A stretch of 32,145 nt of DNA from Acidobacteriaceae bacterium. GTDB taxonomy: Bacteria; Acidobacteriota; Terriglobia; Terriglobales; Acidobacteriaceae. The position numbers and the translations under genes are program-made. Position 1 is the first letter of the stretch, and each line of letters opens with the position of its first letter. The notes beneath the pieces are model-generated. The model ran no database searches, was not told the origin of the DNA, and was given only the letters and a program-made list of their open reading frames with translations. This document shows positions 1 through 8,972 of this stretch, one piece after another. The DNA lies in assembly GCA_003151985.1 (NCBI GenBank), contig PLZC01000459.1, positions 1-32,145 of the forward strand, written 5' to 3'.

Positions 1-2
1 GC

Positions 3-767
3 GAAGACTCCGCCATTCTCGACCCATCGGAGCAGCTGAACGAAGAGGCCATGTACGCCATTTATGAAAAGGATGGCGGCACGAACCTGAGTCTCTTTGA
101 GGACGCAGACGAATTGGTCGATCTGAATGAGGCCGAGGAAATCCTTCGCCAGCTCAAGAAGGAGAATCCCGGCGAGTACGACCGCATTGCCGCGCTTCGC
201 GATGGAATACGGACGGGCAAGCCCGCGTTGAACAGGGGGACGTTTGTGTTCTGCCAGGCTGATCGGTTCCAGCAGCTCTTTCTACTGGATGAGAAAGGGA
301 AGGTTACTTCGCGTGATATTCCGAAGGTTCTTGGAATGATTAAATGCGCGCCTGATTTGAAGGGAAATGCAGTCCCAGAGGGCTACAACGCCGCGGTGAT
401 GCGGGTGAAGCGCCTCTTCATTGAGGAGGTCAAATCCTGGAAGTCGCAAAAGGACCACACACTCTCCTTGTCTCACGGACAGCGATATGTTCTGAAGGAA
501 CTGCGTATCTATTTCAGCGCGGTGGACGATGAAGACGAAAAAGCGAAGATCAACCTGCTGGAAGGCGTATTCCGCCAAACTGGGCTAACGCGGGCCGTGC
601 GAGATGAATTGAACAAACTTCGCCGGAACAATGTCATCGGCCAGAACCTGTACAAGTCGCTTTCTGGCATCTACTTGAGACACAATCTTCGGGACTTGCA
701 AGAAAGGCCGCAGAACGAAGCTGAGACTCCTATACCGAGGATCGTTTGTAGCGAGTCTTTGGGGTAG
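3..767 (+). CDS. C-terminal part of a SNF2/RapA-like helicase (5' end outside window)
   Basis: Frame is open upstream of the listed ATG to the window edge (EDSAILDPSEQLNEEAMYAIYEKDG...). Sequence ...GEYDRIAALRDGIRTGK...FCQADRFQQLFLLD... resembles C-terminal regions of SNF2-type helicases. Confidence 0.6.
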   Translation, partial: EDSAILDPSEQLNEEAMYAIYEKDGGTNLSLFEDADELVDLNEAEEILRQLKKENPGEYDRIAALRDGIRTGKPALNRGTFVFCQADRFQQLFLLDEKGKVTSRDIPKVLGMIKCAPDLKGNAVPEGYNAAVMRVKRLFIEEVKSWKSQKDHTLSLSHGQRYVLKELRIYFSAVDDEDEKAKINLLEGVFRQTGLTRAVRDELNKLRRNNVIGQNLYKSLSGIYLRHNLRDLQERPQNEAETPIPRIVCSESLG

Positions 768-768
768 G

Positions 769-1096
769 TTCAAGGAAGTGCAGCACGCGTTGCTAATCAA
801 CAGCGAGCCGCGCCTCGGTGAGCGGATCGAAGTTCACTCAATGAACACGCTTGTCCATCAGTACCATGCACCTTGCCAAGGGCTTGGAATTCAGGGCAGT
901 GGCGGTGATGGCTTGCGACGATGAGGTGATTCCGCTCCAAGAACGGATTGAGACGGTGGCCGACGAAGCCGATCTTGAGGACGTATATAACACCGAGCGC
1001 CACTTGCTTTACGTTGCCTGCACCCGAGCCCGCGACCATCTGCTGGTGACGAGTACTGCCCCGTCGTCAGAGTTTCTGGACGATCTGCGCATCTGA
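769..1096 (+). pseudogene. UvrD-like helicase remnant, internally deleted and frameshifted
   Basis: 769-~862 reads FKEVQHALLINSEPRLGERIEVHSMNTLVHQYHA in one frame. 851-1096 in another frame reads STMHLAKGLEFRAVAVMACDDEVIPLQ...NTERHLLYVACTRARDHLLVTS, i.e. UvrD motifs V and VI. The middle of the gene is missing. Confidence 0.75.
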
Positions 1097-1387
1097 GGAA
1101 TTGCTGAGGCACAAGTCATCGACGGCGCTTCTTTGGCTTCGGACTCGTAACCCGCAGTATGCAAAGATTGGTTGTCGTGGGCATGGAGGGCCACTCTTTG
1201 CATTGAGCCTCTGCCCTGAGGAGTCAGCGGATTACAGCCAAAACGATTGGGTAATGAGCCCTCTTTTGTAAACTGCTGTATACAATCTGAGCCGCCCAAG
1301 ACCGCCTCGTTTACATGACCTGAAATTGGATGGCCGAGAATTTGCAAACCCGCATAGCTTGGACTGATTCGAAATGGAGCCTCAGCC

Positions 1388-1945
1388 ATGACGATTGATA
1401 CGAGCGGACTCTCAGAGGAACAAAAGGCAACCGCCGAATTCAAATCCATGTATGCCGGTATGATGCGCCAGTTGAACGCCCCCGGCTTTATCCCATTCCT
1501 TTGTGCTCACGAGGCCGCTCACGTTGTTTATTACAGGATGATGGGGGCGACTCAATTTAAGCCGCTGCCTCCAAGAATCACCTGCGAGGCGAAGACTGGG
1601 AAGCTCATCCCGCACCTTGCAGCCGTTGAGATAATTGATAAGCCCCCTTGCCACGGTGAGAGTTGGCAACACTGGCTTAGGATGGATGCACGGGCAAGCG
1701 TTGCGGGCAGTGTGGTTGCTCGTAAGCTAGGCTCTACAGATACTGGCGGAGAAGAGGGCGATAGACTCGCATTCAATGATGACTGCGCCCAACTCGTGGC
1801 TCATTTCGGAGGTATTTCAATAAACACAGACTGGCTATGGGCATGGGCACAGCGGTCAGTAGAGAAGGACTTAGAAGAATTTCCAGATCGTATGGAGTCG
1901 ATTCAAACTCTGGCTCTTGAGCTTCGGCCCCAGTTCGGCCTGTAG
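1388..1945 (+). CDS. Small protein with HEAAH (HExxH) zinc-protease-like motif; uncharacterised
   Basis: 185 aa ORF containing CAHEAAHVVYYRMMG, with a later acidic segment GGEEGDRLAFNDD reminiscent of the M41-type third ligand region. Confidence 0.55.
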   Translation: MTIDTSGLSEEQKATAEFKSMYAGMMRQLNAPGFIPFLCAHEAAHVVYYRMMGATQFKPLPPRITCEAKTGKLIPHLAAVEIIDKPPCHGESWQHWLRMDARASVAGSVVARKLGSTDTGGEEGDRLAFNDDCAQLVAHFGGISINTDWLWAWAQRSVEKDLEEFPDRMESIQTLALELRPQFGL

Positions 1946-1982
1946 ATGTATCCATCCCGCCCTCAGTCATCTCGCCAATGGT

Positions 1983-3005
1983 TCAAGGGTTCACTCGATT
2001 TGGAATCGTGACCTCTTCGATTATTTCCAAAATCTTTGGGTAGTTCGGAGTGTCATTGAAGCGAACACGATACCCATGCTGGCGATGCAGCTCTGCCGCA
2101 AGAGCCGGGGATGCGAAAGCGTAGCAGCTTTGGGTATACATGCCGGTATCTTCTGAGAACACATCGAAGCGCACTTTGTTCTCAGCCTTTCCCAAAAGAG
2201 TCTTCTTGTAAGGCCGGATGACAGCCAATTGACCGTTTACAGGAAAGCGTGTTGCAGTGCCTTTGACGAGAGACTTCGCAACGATTCCCGGTCTGAAACC
2301 TCGGTCGGTGTCTTGTCCGCCACGCTTGGCAGCAACTTTCGCGGCTCGGTCAATGGTCTTCAAGATGGGCGTTTTCTTTCCTGACGTCCATTCGAAATGA
2401 ACGGTGATTCCGACTCTCTGGTAGGCAGAAAGGAATTCCCTCCAAAGGTCTCTGTTCTCTATTGGCTCTCCAAATTGATTCCGCCAGTCGTTCTTCCGCC
2501 AGCTTGGCGCTCGAATAATGTTGTCTTTCACATATCGAGAATCTGTCACAATCTGCACACGCGAAACGCCCGGCCAACGCGAATCGCTGCGAATCCACTT
2601 CAGAGCCTGAATGCACGCGAGCAACTCCATCCTCTGGTTGCTGCTTTCCGAACAGCCGAAATCGACAATCTGCTCATCCTCTCGACCGAGATGCTCAGGA
2701 TACTGAACAATTGCAGCGCAGCCGGAGCTTCCGCCGGGATTGCGGTAGCAGGAACCGTCCGTGTAGACGTGGACTGCGTGTGGGTCAAGCGGCATCTTAT
2801 CGTTCACTATATGCCTACCCGAAGCAAGGCGGACCTCCGAAGCATCACCCAACTCGCTATCGGTGAAATGGGTGATGACGTTCACGTCTTCCGGCACAAC
2901 TGCAATCACCATCAGATGTACTTGCCGGGTGAAATCCCCCTTGAACCTCCTGGAGAAATTGATTAGGCCAATGCAGTCCTGATCGAGCAGTGGCTCACCT
3001 CGCAT
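1983..3005 (-). CDS. RNase H type I-fold protein with N- and C-terminal extensions
   Basis: VYTDGSCYRNPGGSSG, NQRMELLACIQAL, IVTDSRYVKDNI and TIDRAAKVAA match RNase HI active-site blocks. A C-terminal ~120 aa region is extra. Core may begin at Met 2795. Confidence 0.75.
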   Translation of the reverse strand: MRGEPLLDQDCIGLINFSRRFKGDFTRQVHLMVIAVVPEDVNVITHFTDSELGDASEVRLASGRHIVNDKMPLDPHAVHVYTDGSCYRNPGGSSGCAAIVQYPEHLGREDEQIVDFGCSESSNQRMELLACIQALKWIRSDSRWPGVSRVQIVTDSRYVKDNIIRAPSWRKNDWRNQFGEPIENRDLWREFLSAYQRVGITVHFEWTSGKKTPILKTIDRAAKVAAKRGGQDTDRGFRPGIVAKSLVKGTATRFPVNGQLAVIRPYKKTLLGKAENKVRFDVFSEDTGMYTQSCYAFASPALAAELHRQHGYRVRFNDTPNYPKILEIIEEVTIPNRVNP

Positions 3006-3150
3006 TCAAGGCACTTCATGAAACACTGGCCGACGTGCTTGGATTCCCCGAGGTTCTTTAATCCAAGACACCCCGAGAGCCGAAGTGCCTCCGAGCGACC
3101 CGAGCTGCAATTGATTGCAATCGGCAACAAACAGCAAAGCTAGACTCGGT

Positions 3151-3330
3151 TCAGAAGATCGTCATAAGCGCACTTGCCGTCGCTTTTGAAGCTTGCTGGT
3201 CGCTGGTCGTTACATAGCGCATCGTACTGCCAATCGACTTGTGGCCGAGTTGTTGCTTAACCAAGGCGAGATTGACGTTGGCCGATACCATGTGACTGGC
3301 GAGGGAATGCTTCAGTGCATGGGGATGCCT
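3151..3330 (-). pseudogene. Tyrosine recombinase/phage integrase C-terminal fragment
   Basis: Minus-strand frame reads RHPHALKHSLASHMVSANVNLALVKQQLGHKSIGSTMRYVTTSDQQASKATASALMTIF*, i.e. catalytic HxLKH, LGH and Y-containing blocks. No N-terminal part is present. Confidence 0.8.
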
Positions 3331-3737
3331 GAGTGATAAAGCGTTGGAGACAACGTGTCTGTTCCACCGCAGTTGCGCATGTTCATGCGAATGACGTTGC
3401 AGCCGGCGTTCCAGGCACGGGCGGCCACACCCTTTATGTATCCGGACTCCGAGGAGCCTTCGAGGCCATGCACCGGGACCACGGTCAATCGGCGAGCCAT
3501 CCCCGGGTCAGGTTGCCAATGGCAATGACACACTACCCGGCTGCCGTTGGACGGGTCCACTTCAACCGTATCTTCAGAGGCGGGAACGAGAAAGGCGGGG
3601 CGCGGGAGATAGTTCCCGACGATGGTTTGCAAATGGCCGTTGGTGAGGCCGCGGCGCAAATGCAACCAACCACAGCCGGAAGCGGGCGGTGCCCAACGAT
3701 ATGCCAAGAATGCCATAAATACCGGCGACCCTCGCAC
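3312..3737 (-). pseudogene. YheT-like alpha/beta hydrolase, N-terminal half only
   Basis: GHLQTIVGNYLPRP, VPVHGLEGSSESGYIKGVAARAWNAGCNVIRMNMRNCGGTDTLSPTLYHSG match the N-terminal half of the YheT/UPF0017 family. It then stops where the integrase sequence begins. Confidence 0.75.
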
Positions 3738-3904
3738 TCTGCTGACCCGTTCCAGGTTGTCTCAAAAGCGTTAACGGGAGTTCAGCGGCAAGAGGCGGCG
3801 GAGCACCGTTTACCAGGAGCCGATCTGTGCTTTGCTTTGCTGGTCGGGGCGACACAGCGGTTGAGGGCAGCCAACAAGACATACTGGCCGAACGAGCGCT
3901 GTGT

Positions 3905-6664
3905 TTAGTAGGTCGCTAGAATCAAGTACTTCTCTTTGCCCACGTTTGGAACTCGCACCCACTCTTTCGTTGGGTCAAAATCCTTCCACGGCCTTCCATT
4001 GACTGTCACGTGTTGCATCAACTTCCCTTGCGGATGGCGAATCCGCAGCAGTGCTGTTGTCCCAGGCTGACGGACTTCGAGTTGCAGAGATGCTTCGATC
4101 CTGCCGGTACTCGCAGCACTGCGAATTTCGAATGAGATGTTTCCGAACCAGGTAGGCGCGCTTTTCACCTCAATATGTTTGCCGTCTTCCAACCATGCCC
4201 GAGGGGTCGATTGCGCTAGAAACAACGTGTGGTCATCGGCTTCCCGGACGAGCATATTGCGGTACAGCTCAAACCATGCTCCATCTGTGCTAGGCGGCCC
4301 GAAATATTGCCCCCAGCGCCAACGATGTTCTACAGGCTCATACACGCTGTGACTGAAGCCGCCGGCCATCATGCTATAGAATGCGTTGATAGATGCTTTC
4401 ACATCGTCGCGGAGCAGATAGGCTGTTGCCTGTTGGTTGTAGACGGGCTCATTTGCCAATCCCCACCCGTGCAGAAATAGGTTGTCCTCCTGGTCATTCA
4501 GTAGAGAGTCGGCAAGTTCGTCTTGCGCAGGCAAAGCTCCAAGGCGAAGCAGATGGGCAGCTCCGGTATCTACATCGGATGGGTACCACAGCTTGAAGTT
4601 ACGCCCTGGCTCCAAAGCATTTGAGGGCATATAGGGAACCCAGGTGTGATCGCGTAACTGGACGAGGGGGGACTGAACGCTGGCCAAGCTTATGCCATGG
4701 CCAATTGCCGTACGGTATTGTTGCGCAACACGCAGGCATTCCGCGGCACGGTGATTGCCGTCTCGCTCGAGGGCCTGGCCCATCAACTCAACTCCCGCGT
4801 AGAGATAAGCCTGGTTGAACGCCCAATATCCATCGCCTGTCAAATCATTGAGCGGACCGGCGACGAGGCCTCGCGCCGGGCCAGGAGCTGAAGACGCACT
4901 TTGTATCTGTGCAATGGACCAATCGAGCGCCTTGAGCGTCTCCGGGAGCAAGGCTTCAAAGCTCTCCCGGTCGTTCGACAAGAGATAATCTTCCGCCACG
5001 GCGTATAACATTCCGGGACTGTACGTTAGCCAATGCGCCCACCCATTTACACTGCCATTAAACTCCTGGTTGTTGCGATAAATAGCATGAAGTTCTTCAG
5101 TCGCAATCTTGTTATAGCCTCGTAGTCCGTAGAGCATGTAGTCAACATATACGGCTTGATTGATTGGCCAGGGTGTTCCAGTTTGACTATAGGCAAAGTT
5201 GGAATAGGGCAGATCGATTTGGCCATCGCTATGTTTGCGCGGCAGCATCAGGGCATGCCATAGGTTAGCGCGAAAGAGGTCATTGACCGCTTGTTCAGGA
5301 ACTTCGAACTGCGCGCCCTGCTCCAAATACGAAGCCCAGAATTCCAGAGTGCGCGCCTTGGTATTCTCATAGTCCAAATTGGCCAGCGTATTACGTTGAT
5401 CGGCAGCGACAGTTGGGGAAGGTAACGAAACGAGAAATTCTTTGGCGCCGTTGGCGGGGAGCGAAACTGAAATCGTGACATCCACTCGCTTTGCCTTCTG
5501 ACCTTCCTCCTGTACACCAGCCCACGCCACTTTGGCGCCTGCGGGGCTGATTGCAACCAAAACGTTGCGATGTGCTTGCTCCTCGATCAGAAGCTTCCCA
5601 CCCACATACTCTTCTGTGATGCCTGGATCGTCCTGGGATGGCAGGTTGCGCTCATGCACGATGGTCACGGGAATGACGCGCGCTTGTCCTGACATATCTG
5701 TCATTCGCACACGCTGTAGCAACACCATGTTCACATCGCCTTGCCGCTGCCGCGGGGGACCGTCCAACGGATAGGCGAACTGCTCCACTTCGTAGCGCAC
5801 ATTGTCACGCTCAAAGACGGTGGTTATGACCGGCAACCCGTTATGGAGTCTTTGACTCTTCCAGTAGGGACGAATCCCTTCAGCCAGATTCGCGAACTCG
5901 AACCAAAACCGGAACTGATCCGGATTCCCATAGTCACTCCAGACTCCGGCGCCACGATCGATTCCAAACTTAGGGAGAGTCGAGTCCCAACTAAGGCAGA
6001 CGATGTGGCCCGGGCCTACCTGCGCTGGATGGGCATAATCCGGATTTCCCATGTCCGCCCACTTCATCTTGAATGCGGCATAACTTGCCTCAGGTGCATG
6101 TTTGACTTGATCGAGGATGCGCAATCCAGCGTACTGCGCAAGCTGGCGCTGTGTATCGGAAAACGAGACCGGGGCATCGCCAGTACTCACGTAAAGATCG
6201 AGGGAAGGAATCCAAAAGGTCCTGGCTTGAAGCAACTGATCGAGGGTTAATGAGAATCCGCTCGTACCCTCGGGGTTCAGCTCGACCGTAATCTTGCGCT
6301 CATCTGCGCGCCATGCAGGATCTTGCGTAAGACGGTGCACCGTGTCTGCATCGCTGTGCGCAATCAGGTCGGACCAGATGACGTGCATCTGTTGGACCGG
6401 GTGGATTTCCACCTTTGGATATCTAAGCGTATATGTCTGGGTCTCGACCTGACCGGCGCCGGCTGTGCCCAGCCATTCGCCCTGCTTGTCGACCGATACG
6501 TCGTAGGATGGAATCAGCTTTACAAAGAATGGCGCGCGCTGAACCGAGGTATTGCCGAGGGAGACTTGGACTTTGAGCTCGTCGATCGATTGGCACAGCA
6601 AAACAGCCGGGGCGAGACCTAAGAGCACAAATAGCGCCAATGCGGACCGGTACATTGTTCGCAT
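3905..6664 (-). CDS. Large secreted six-hairpin (alpha/alpha)6 glycosidase-like protein
   Basis: Signal peptide MRTMYRSALALFVLLGLAPAVLLCQ (likely start 6664; ORF runs to 6751). Alpha/alpha-toroid-like central region (PWPINQAVYVDYMLYGLRGY...NGWAHWLTYSPGMLYAVAEDYLL) and a C-terminal beta domain typical of large bacterial glycosidases. Confidence 0.6.
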   Translation of the reverse strand: MRTMYRSALALFVLLGLAPAVLLCQSIDELKVQVSLGNTSVQRAPFFVKLIPSYDVSVDKQGEWLGTAGAGQVETQTYTLRYPKVEIHPVQQMHVIWSDLIAHSDADTVHRLTQDPAWRADERKITVELNPEGTSGFSLTLDQLLQARTFWIPSLDLYVSTGDAPVSFSDTQRQLAQYAGLRILDQVKHAPEASYAAFKMKWADMGNPDYAHPAQVGPGHIVCLSWDSTLPKFGIDRGAGVWSDYGNPDQFRFWFEFANLAEGIRPYWKSQRLHNGLPVITTVFERDNVRYEVEQFAYPLDGPPRQRQGDVNMVLLQRVRMTDMSGQARVIPVTIVHERNLPSQDDPGITEEYVGGKLLIEEQAHRNVLVAISPAGAKVAWAGVQEEGQKAKRVDVTISVSLPANGAKEFLVSLPSPTVAADQRNTLANLDYENTKARTLEFWASYLEQGAQFEVPEQAVNDLFRANLWHALMLPRKHSDGQIDLPYSNFAYSQTGTPWPINQAVYVDYMLYGLRGYNKIATEELHAIYRNNQEFNGSVNGWAHWLTYSPGMLYAVAEDYLLSNDRESFEALLPETLKALDWSIAQIQSASSAPGPARGLVAGPLNDLTGDGYWAFNQAYLYAGVELMGQALERDGNHRAAECLRVAQQYRTAIGHGISLASVQSPLVQLRDHTWVPYMPSNALEPGRNFKLWYPSDVDTGAAHLLRLGALPAQDELADSLLNDQEDNLFLHGWGLANEPVYNQQATAYLLRDDVKASINAFYSMMAGGFSHSVYEPVEHRWRWGQYFGPPSTDGAWFELYRNMLVREADDHTLFLAQSTPRAWLEDGKHIEVKSAPTWFGNISFEIRSAASTGRIEASLQLEVRQPGTTALLRIRHPQGKLMQHVTVNGRPWKDFDPTKEWVRVPNVGKEKYLILATY

Positions 6665-6990
6665 TCCGCACGGGAATAACATCTTTTCCGGTCCACGGCG
6701 TACCACTTGTGTCCATGATTCTGTTAAGAGCAATTTCACATTCGCATCCATATTTTATTGTTGAGAGAGTTATGCGGCATCGAGTCATGCAAAGACAAGT
6801 ATCGCCGCTTTTAATCCTATTAGGAGGACAACATCGCCCTTTTGTTCAACTGGAGGGAATACGCTGGACGGATGCAGGTAAGGTTGGGTAGCCAAGTGCC
6901 TATAATGAAACCTCGCGTTCCCTCGGAGCGCAGTGTTTTCCGAGCGTGGTTGCTGCTGAGTCTAAATGATCTCTGAGAGGATTTCCTACC

Positions 6991-7920
6991 TTGGTTGAAA
7001 TCGAGTCATCTGCTCTGCTCGTCTCAATCCTTCCCGAAGTCGGAGGCAAAGTGGGCCAGATCCGCGATAAGGTCTCCGGCAGTGACATCCTGATTCCGCC
7101 GCAGAGACCTTATCGCGCCATCCCGATCGATGGCGACTGGCTAAAGCACGACACGAGCGGCATGGACGATTGTTTTCCCAACGTCTCTGCTGGCGAGTAT
7201 CCTGAAGCACCTTGGACGGCAACACATCTTCCCGATCTGGGCGAATGGACACATAGAGTTTGGAATGTTACGAAGGCTGGCGCCAGTGAAATTGTGATCG
7301 AGACAACAGGCAGCGCCCTGCCATATTACGCAGTCAAGGCGATACGTTTCGTGGATGAGCAAACGTTGGAGTTTTCTTATCGGGTCGAAAATCGGGGCCA
7401 GTTTTCCATCCGGTATCTATGGTCGGCGCATCCGTTAATTTCAGTGCCGGATACCTATGATCTTCAGATGCCTCCCGGAGAGTTGAGGTTTCGTCTCTTC
7501 CCTACGGATGGAACCGTGCGGAGATGGCCGATATTCAAGGGTGCATCCCTCACAAACGAGTGGATACCCCAAGGCTCGGATTTGAAAGTATTCGTGACCG
7601 GACTGGAGGAGGGATGGTGTGCATTGCGGCTGCCTGCGCACACGCTCCGCTTCATTTTTGATTTGCACACCCTACCCGCAGTGGGTATCTGGTTTAACAA
7701 CTACGGGTTTCCGGCAGAAAGTGACCGGCCGTTTCGATGCATTGCAGTGGAGCCGTGCACCTCGCCATCGGATCTGCTGGATGAGCTTGATCCAGCGGCG
7801 TATCCGAGAATCGCACCCGGCGCGGTGTCGCAATGGTCGTTGCGTTTGAATATTGCGCAGCACGGCTCGCCGAGGCTGAGGAGCACGAGTGCCAGAATAC
7901 ATCCGCTCCTTGATGCGTAG
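6991..7920 (+). CDS. Galactose mutarotase/aldose 1-epimerase-like protein
   Basis: 309 aa ORF (TTG start) with LPEVGGKVGQIRDKVSGSDIL, LWSAHPLISV, WFNNYGFP and VEPCTSPSDLLDE, characteristic of mutarotase-like superfamily proteins. Confidence 0.7.
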   Translation: MVEIESSALLVSILPEVGGKVGQIRDKVSGSDILIPPQRPYRAIPIDGDWLKHDTSGMDDCFPNVSAGEYPEAPWTATHLPDLGEWTHRVWNVTKAGASEIVIETTGSALPYYAVKAIRFVDEQTLEFSYRVENRGQFSIRYLWSAHPLISVPDTYDLQMPPGELRFRLFPTDGTVRRWPIFKGASLTNEWIPQGSDLKVFVTGLEEGWCALRLPAHTLRFIFDLHTLPAVGIWFNNYGFPAESDRPFRCIAVEPCTSPSDLLDELDPAAYPRIAPGAVSQWSLRLNIAQHGSPRLRSTSARIHPLLDA

Positions 7921-7978
7921 ATCCGGCGAGTCAACATGCCGTCTGCCTTCCCTATCTACTATTGCACGAGGGTAGACT

Positions 7979-8932
7979 TCAGCTAGAACGTCGCTGCGCG
8001 AACCATGCCAGGATCTCATTTTCGTACACGGTAACCGCGAGCGTGCTTACCAGGACGATTCCCCCACCAATCATCACGAACGGCGTGAGGATCTCTTTGA
8101 GGGCTAGCACGGCAAGCAGCCCCATAAAGAATGGCAGTGCGTAACTGCTCAGATTCGCCTGGGTAACGTCAAGCCGCTTCAGGATAGAAAAGAACAACAG
8201 CATCGACGCACCGTAGACGATAAGAGCCAGTTCTAGAATCCCCCACAGCGCACCGCTATTCATGCTCGATATCTCAGCCCAGTGGAGCGGCTCAACCCAA
8301 ATAAACAACGGGATACTGAAGACGCTTCCAACCGCGGATGTATAAAGCAGGACCTCGAGTTCGGTATATTGTCTGTCAATCAGCAGCTTGCAATATGTGT
8401 TGTAGAAAGCCGATGCGGCGCAGGCAACAAGAAAGAGCAGGTCTCCGACCAGGTATCTCCTGACTCCGAAGTGCGAGCTGCGGAGATCTGGAATTGACGT
8501 CATCAGAACGCCCGCGAGCGCGAGCAGGAAGCCAACCACGCGAACCGACGTCAGCTTTTCGCCCAACATGATAGACGCGGCAATCGCAACCAATACGGGA
8601 ATACTCAACGTGATAACCGCGGCGTTTGCGGCGAGGGTTCGCTGGGCACCAAGAGTATATGCGAATTGCAGAAGGAAGAAGCCAAAGAACCCAGCGATCA
8701 GGAAATGCTTGGCGTCATGCCACTGCCATTGGGGTGGTCTACCCTTTCTTTTACTTTCGTACAGCAGCACCGGAAGGAAGAGGAGAGTGCTCAGGATCAT
8801 GGGCACAAATGCGATTGCCACGGGTCCCAGGTGATCGCCAATAAGTTTGATCACAATCACCTGCGTGGCCCACATAAAGTTGACCAACATCAGACAAAGC
8901 CAATCAAAATATTTGTTCGCCTTAAGCGTCAA
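7979..8932 (-). CDS. EamA/DMT-superfamily transporter
   Basis: ~10 hydrophobic segments in 317 aa; MWATQVIVIKLIG...; duplicated EamA-like organisation. Confidence 0.8.
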   Translation of the reverse strand: MTLKANKYFDWLCLMLVNFMWATQVIVIKLIGDHLGPVAIAFVPMILSTLLFLPVLLYESKRKGRPPQWQWHDAKHFLIAGFFGFFLLQFAYTLGAQRTLAANAAVITLSIPVLVAIAASIMLGEKLTSVRVVGFLLALAGVLMTSIPDLRSSHFGVRRYLVGDLLFLVACAASAFYNTYCKLLIDRQYTELEVLLYTSAVGSVFSIPLFIWVEPLHWAEISSMNSGALWGILELALIVYGASMLLFFSILKRLDVTQANLSSYALPFFMGLLAVLALKEILTPFVMIGGGIVLVSTLAVTVYENEILAWFAQRRSS

Positions 8933-8972
8933 ACTTATTCCCTTCCCGGCGCAGACTCGGCTTCACTCCCAG

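Noticed and set aside
1125-1165. Possible tRNA-like segment (cttcggactcgtaacccgcag)
   Set aside because: No T-arm GGTTCGAATC, no acceptor pairing or CCA; cannot fold as a tRNA by eye.
1160-1204. Inverted repeat TGCAAAGA...TCTTTGCA
   Set aside because: Short (8 bp) with a long spacer and no associated gene feature; plausible by chance.
2397-2966. 189-aa plus-strand ORF
   Set aside because: Antisense to the RNase H-fold gene whose catalytic blocks are evident on the minus strand.
3333-3908. 191-aa plus-strand ORF opposite the YheT-like fragment
   Set aside because: Minus-strand frame carries conserved YheT residues; plus frame has none.
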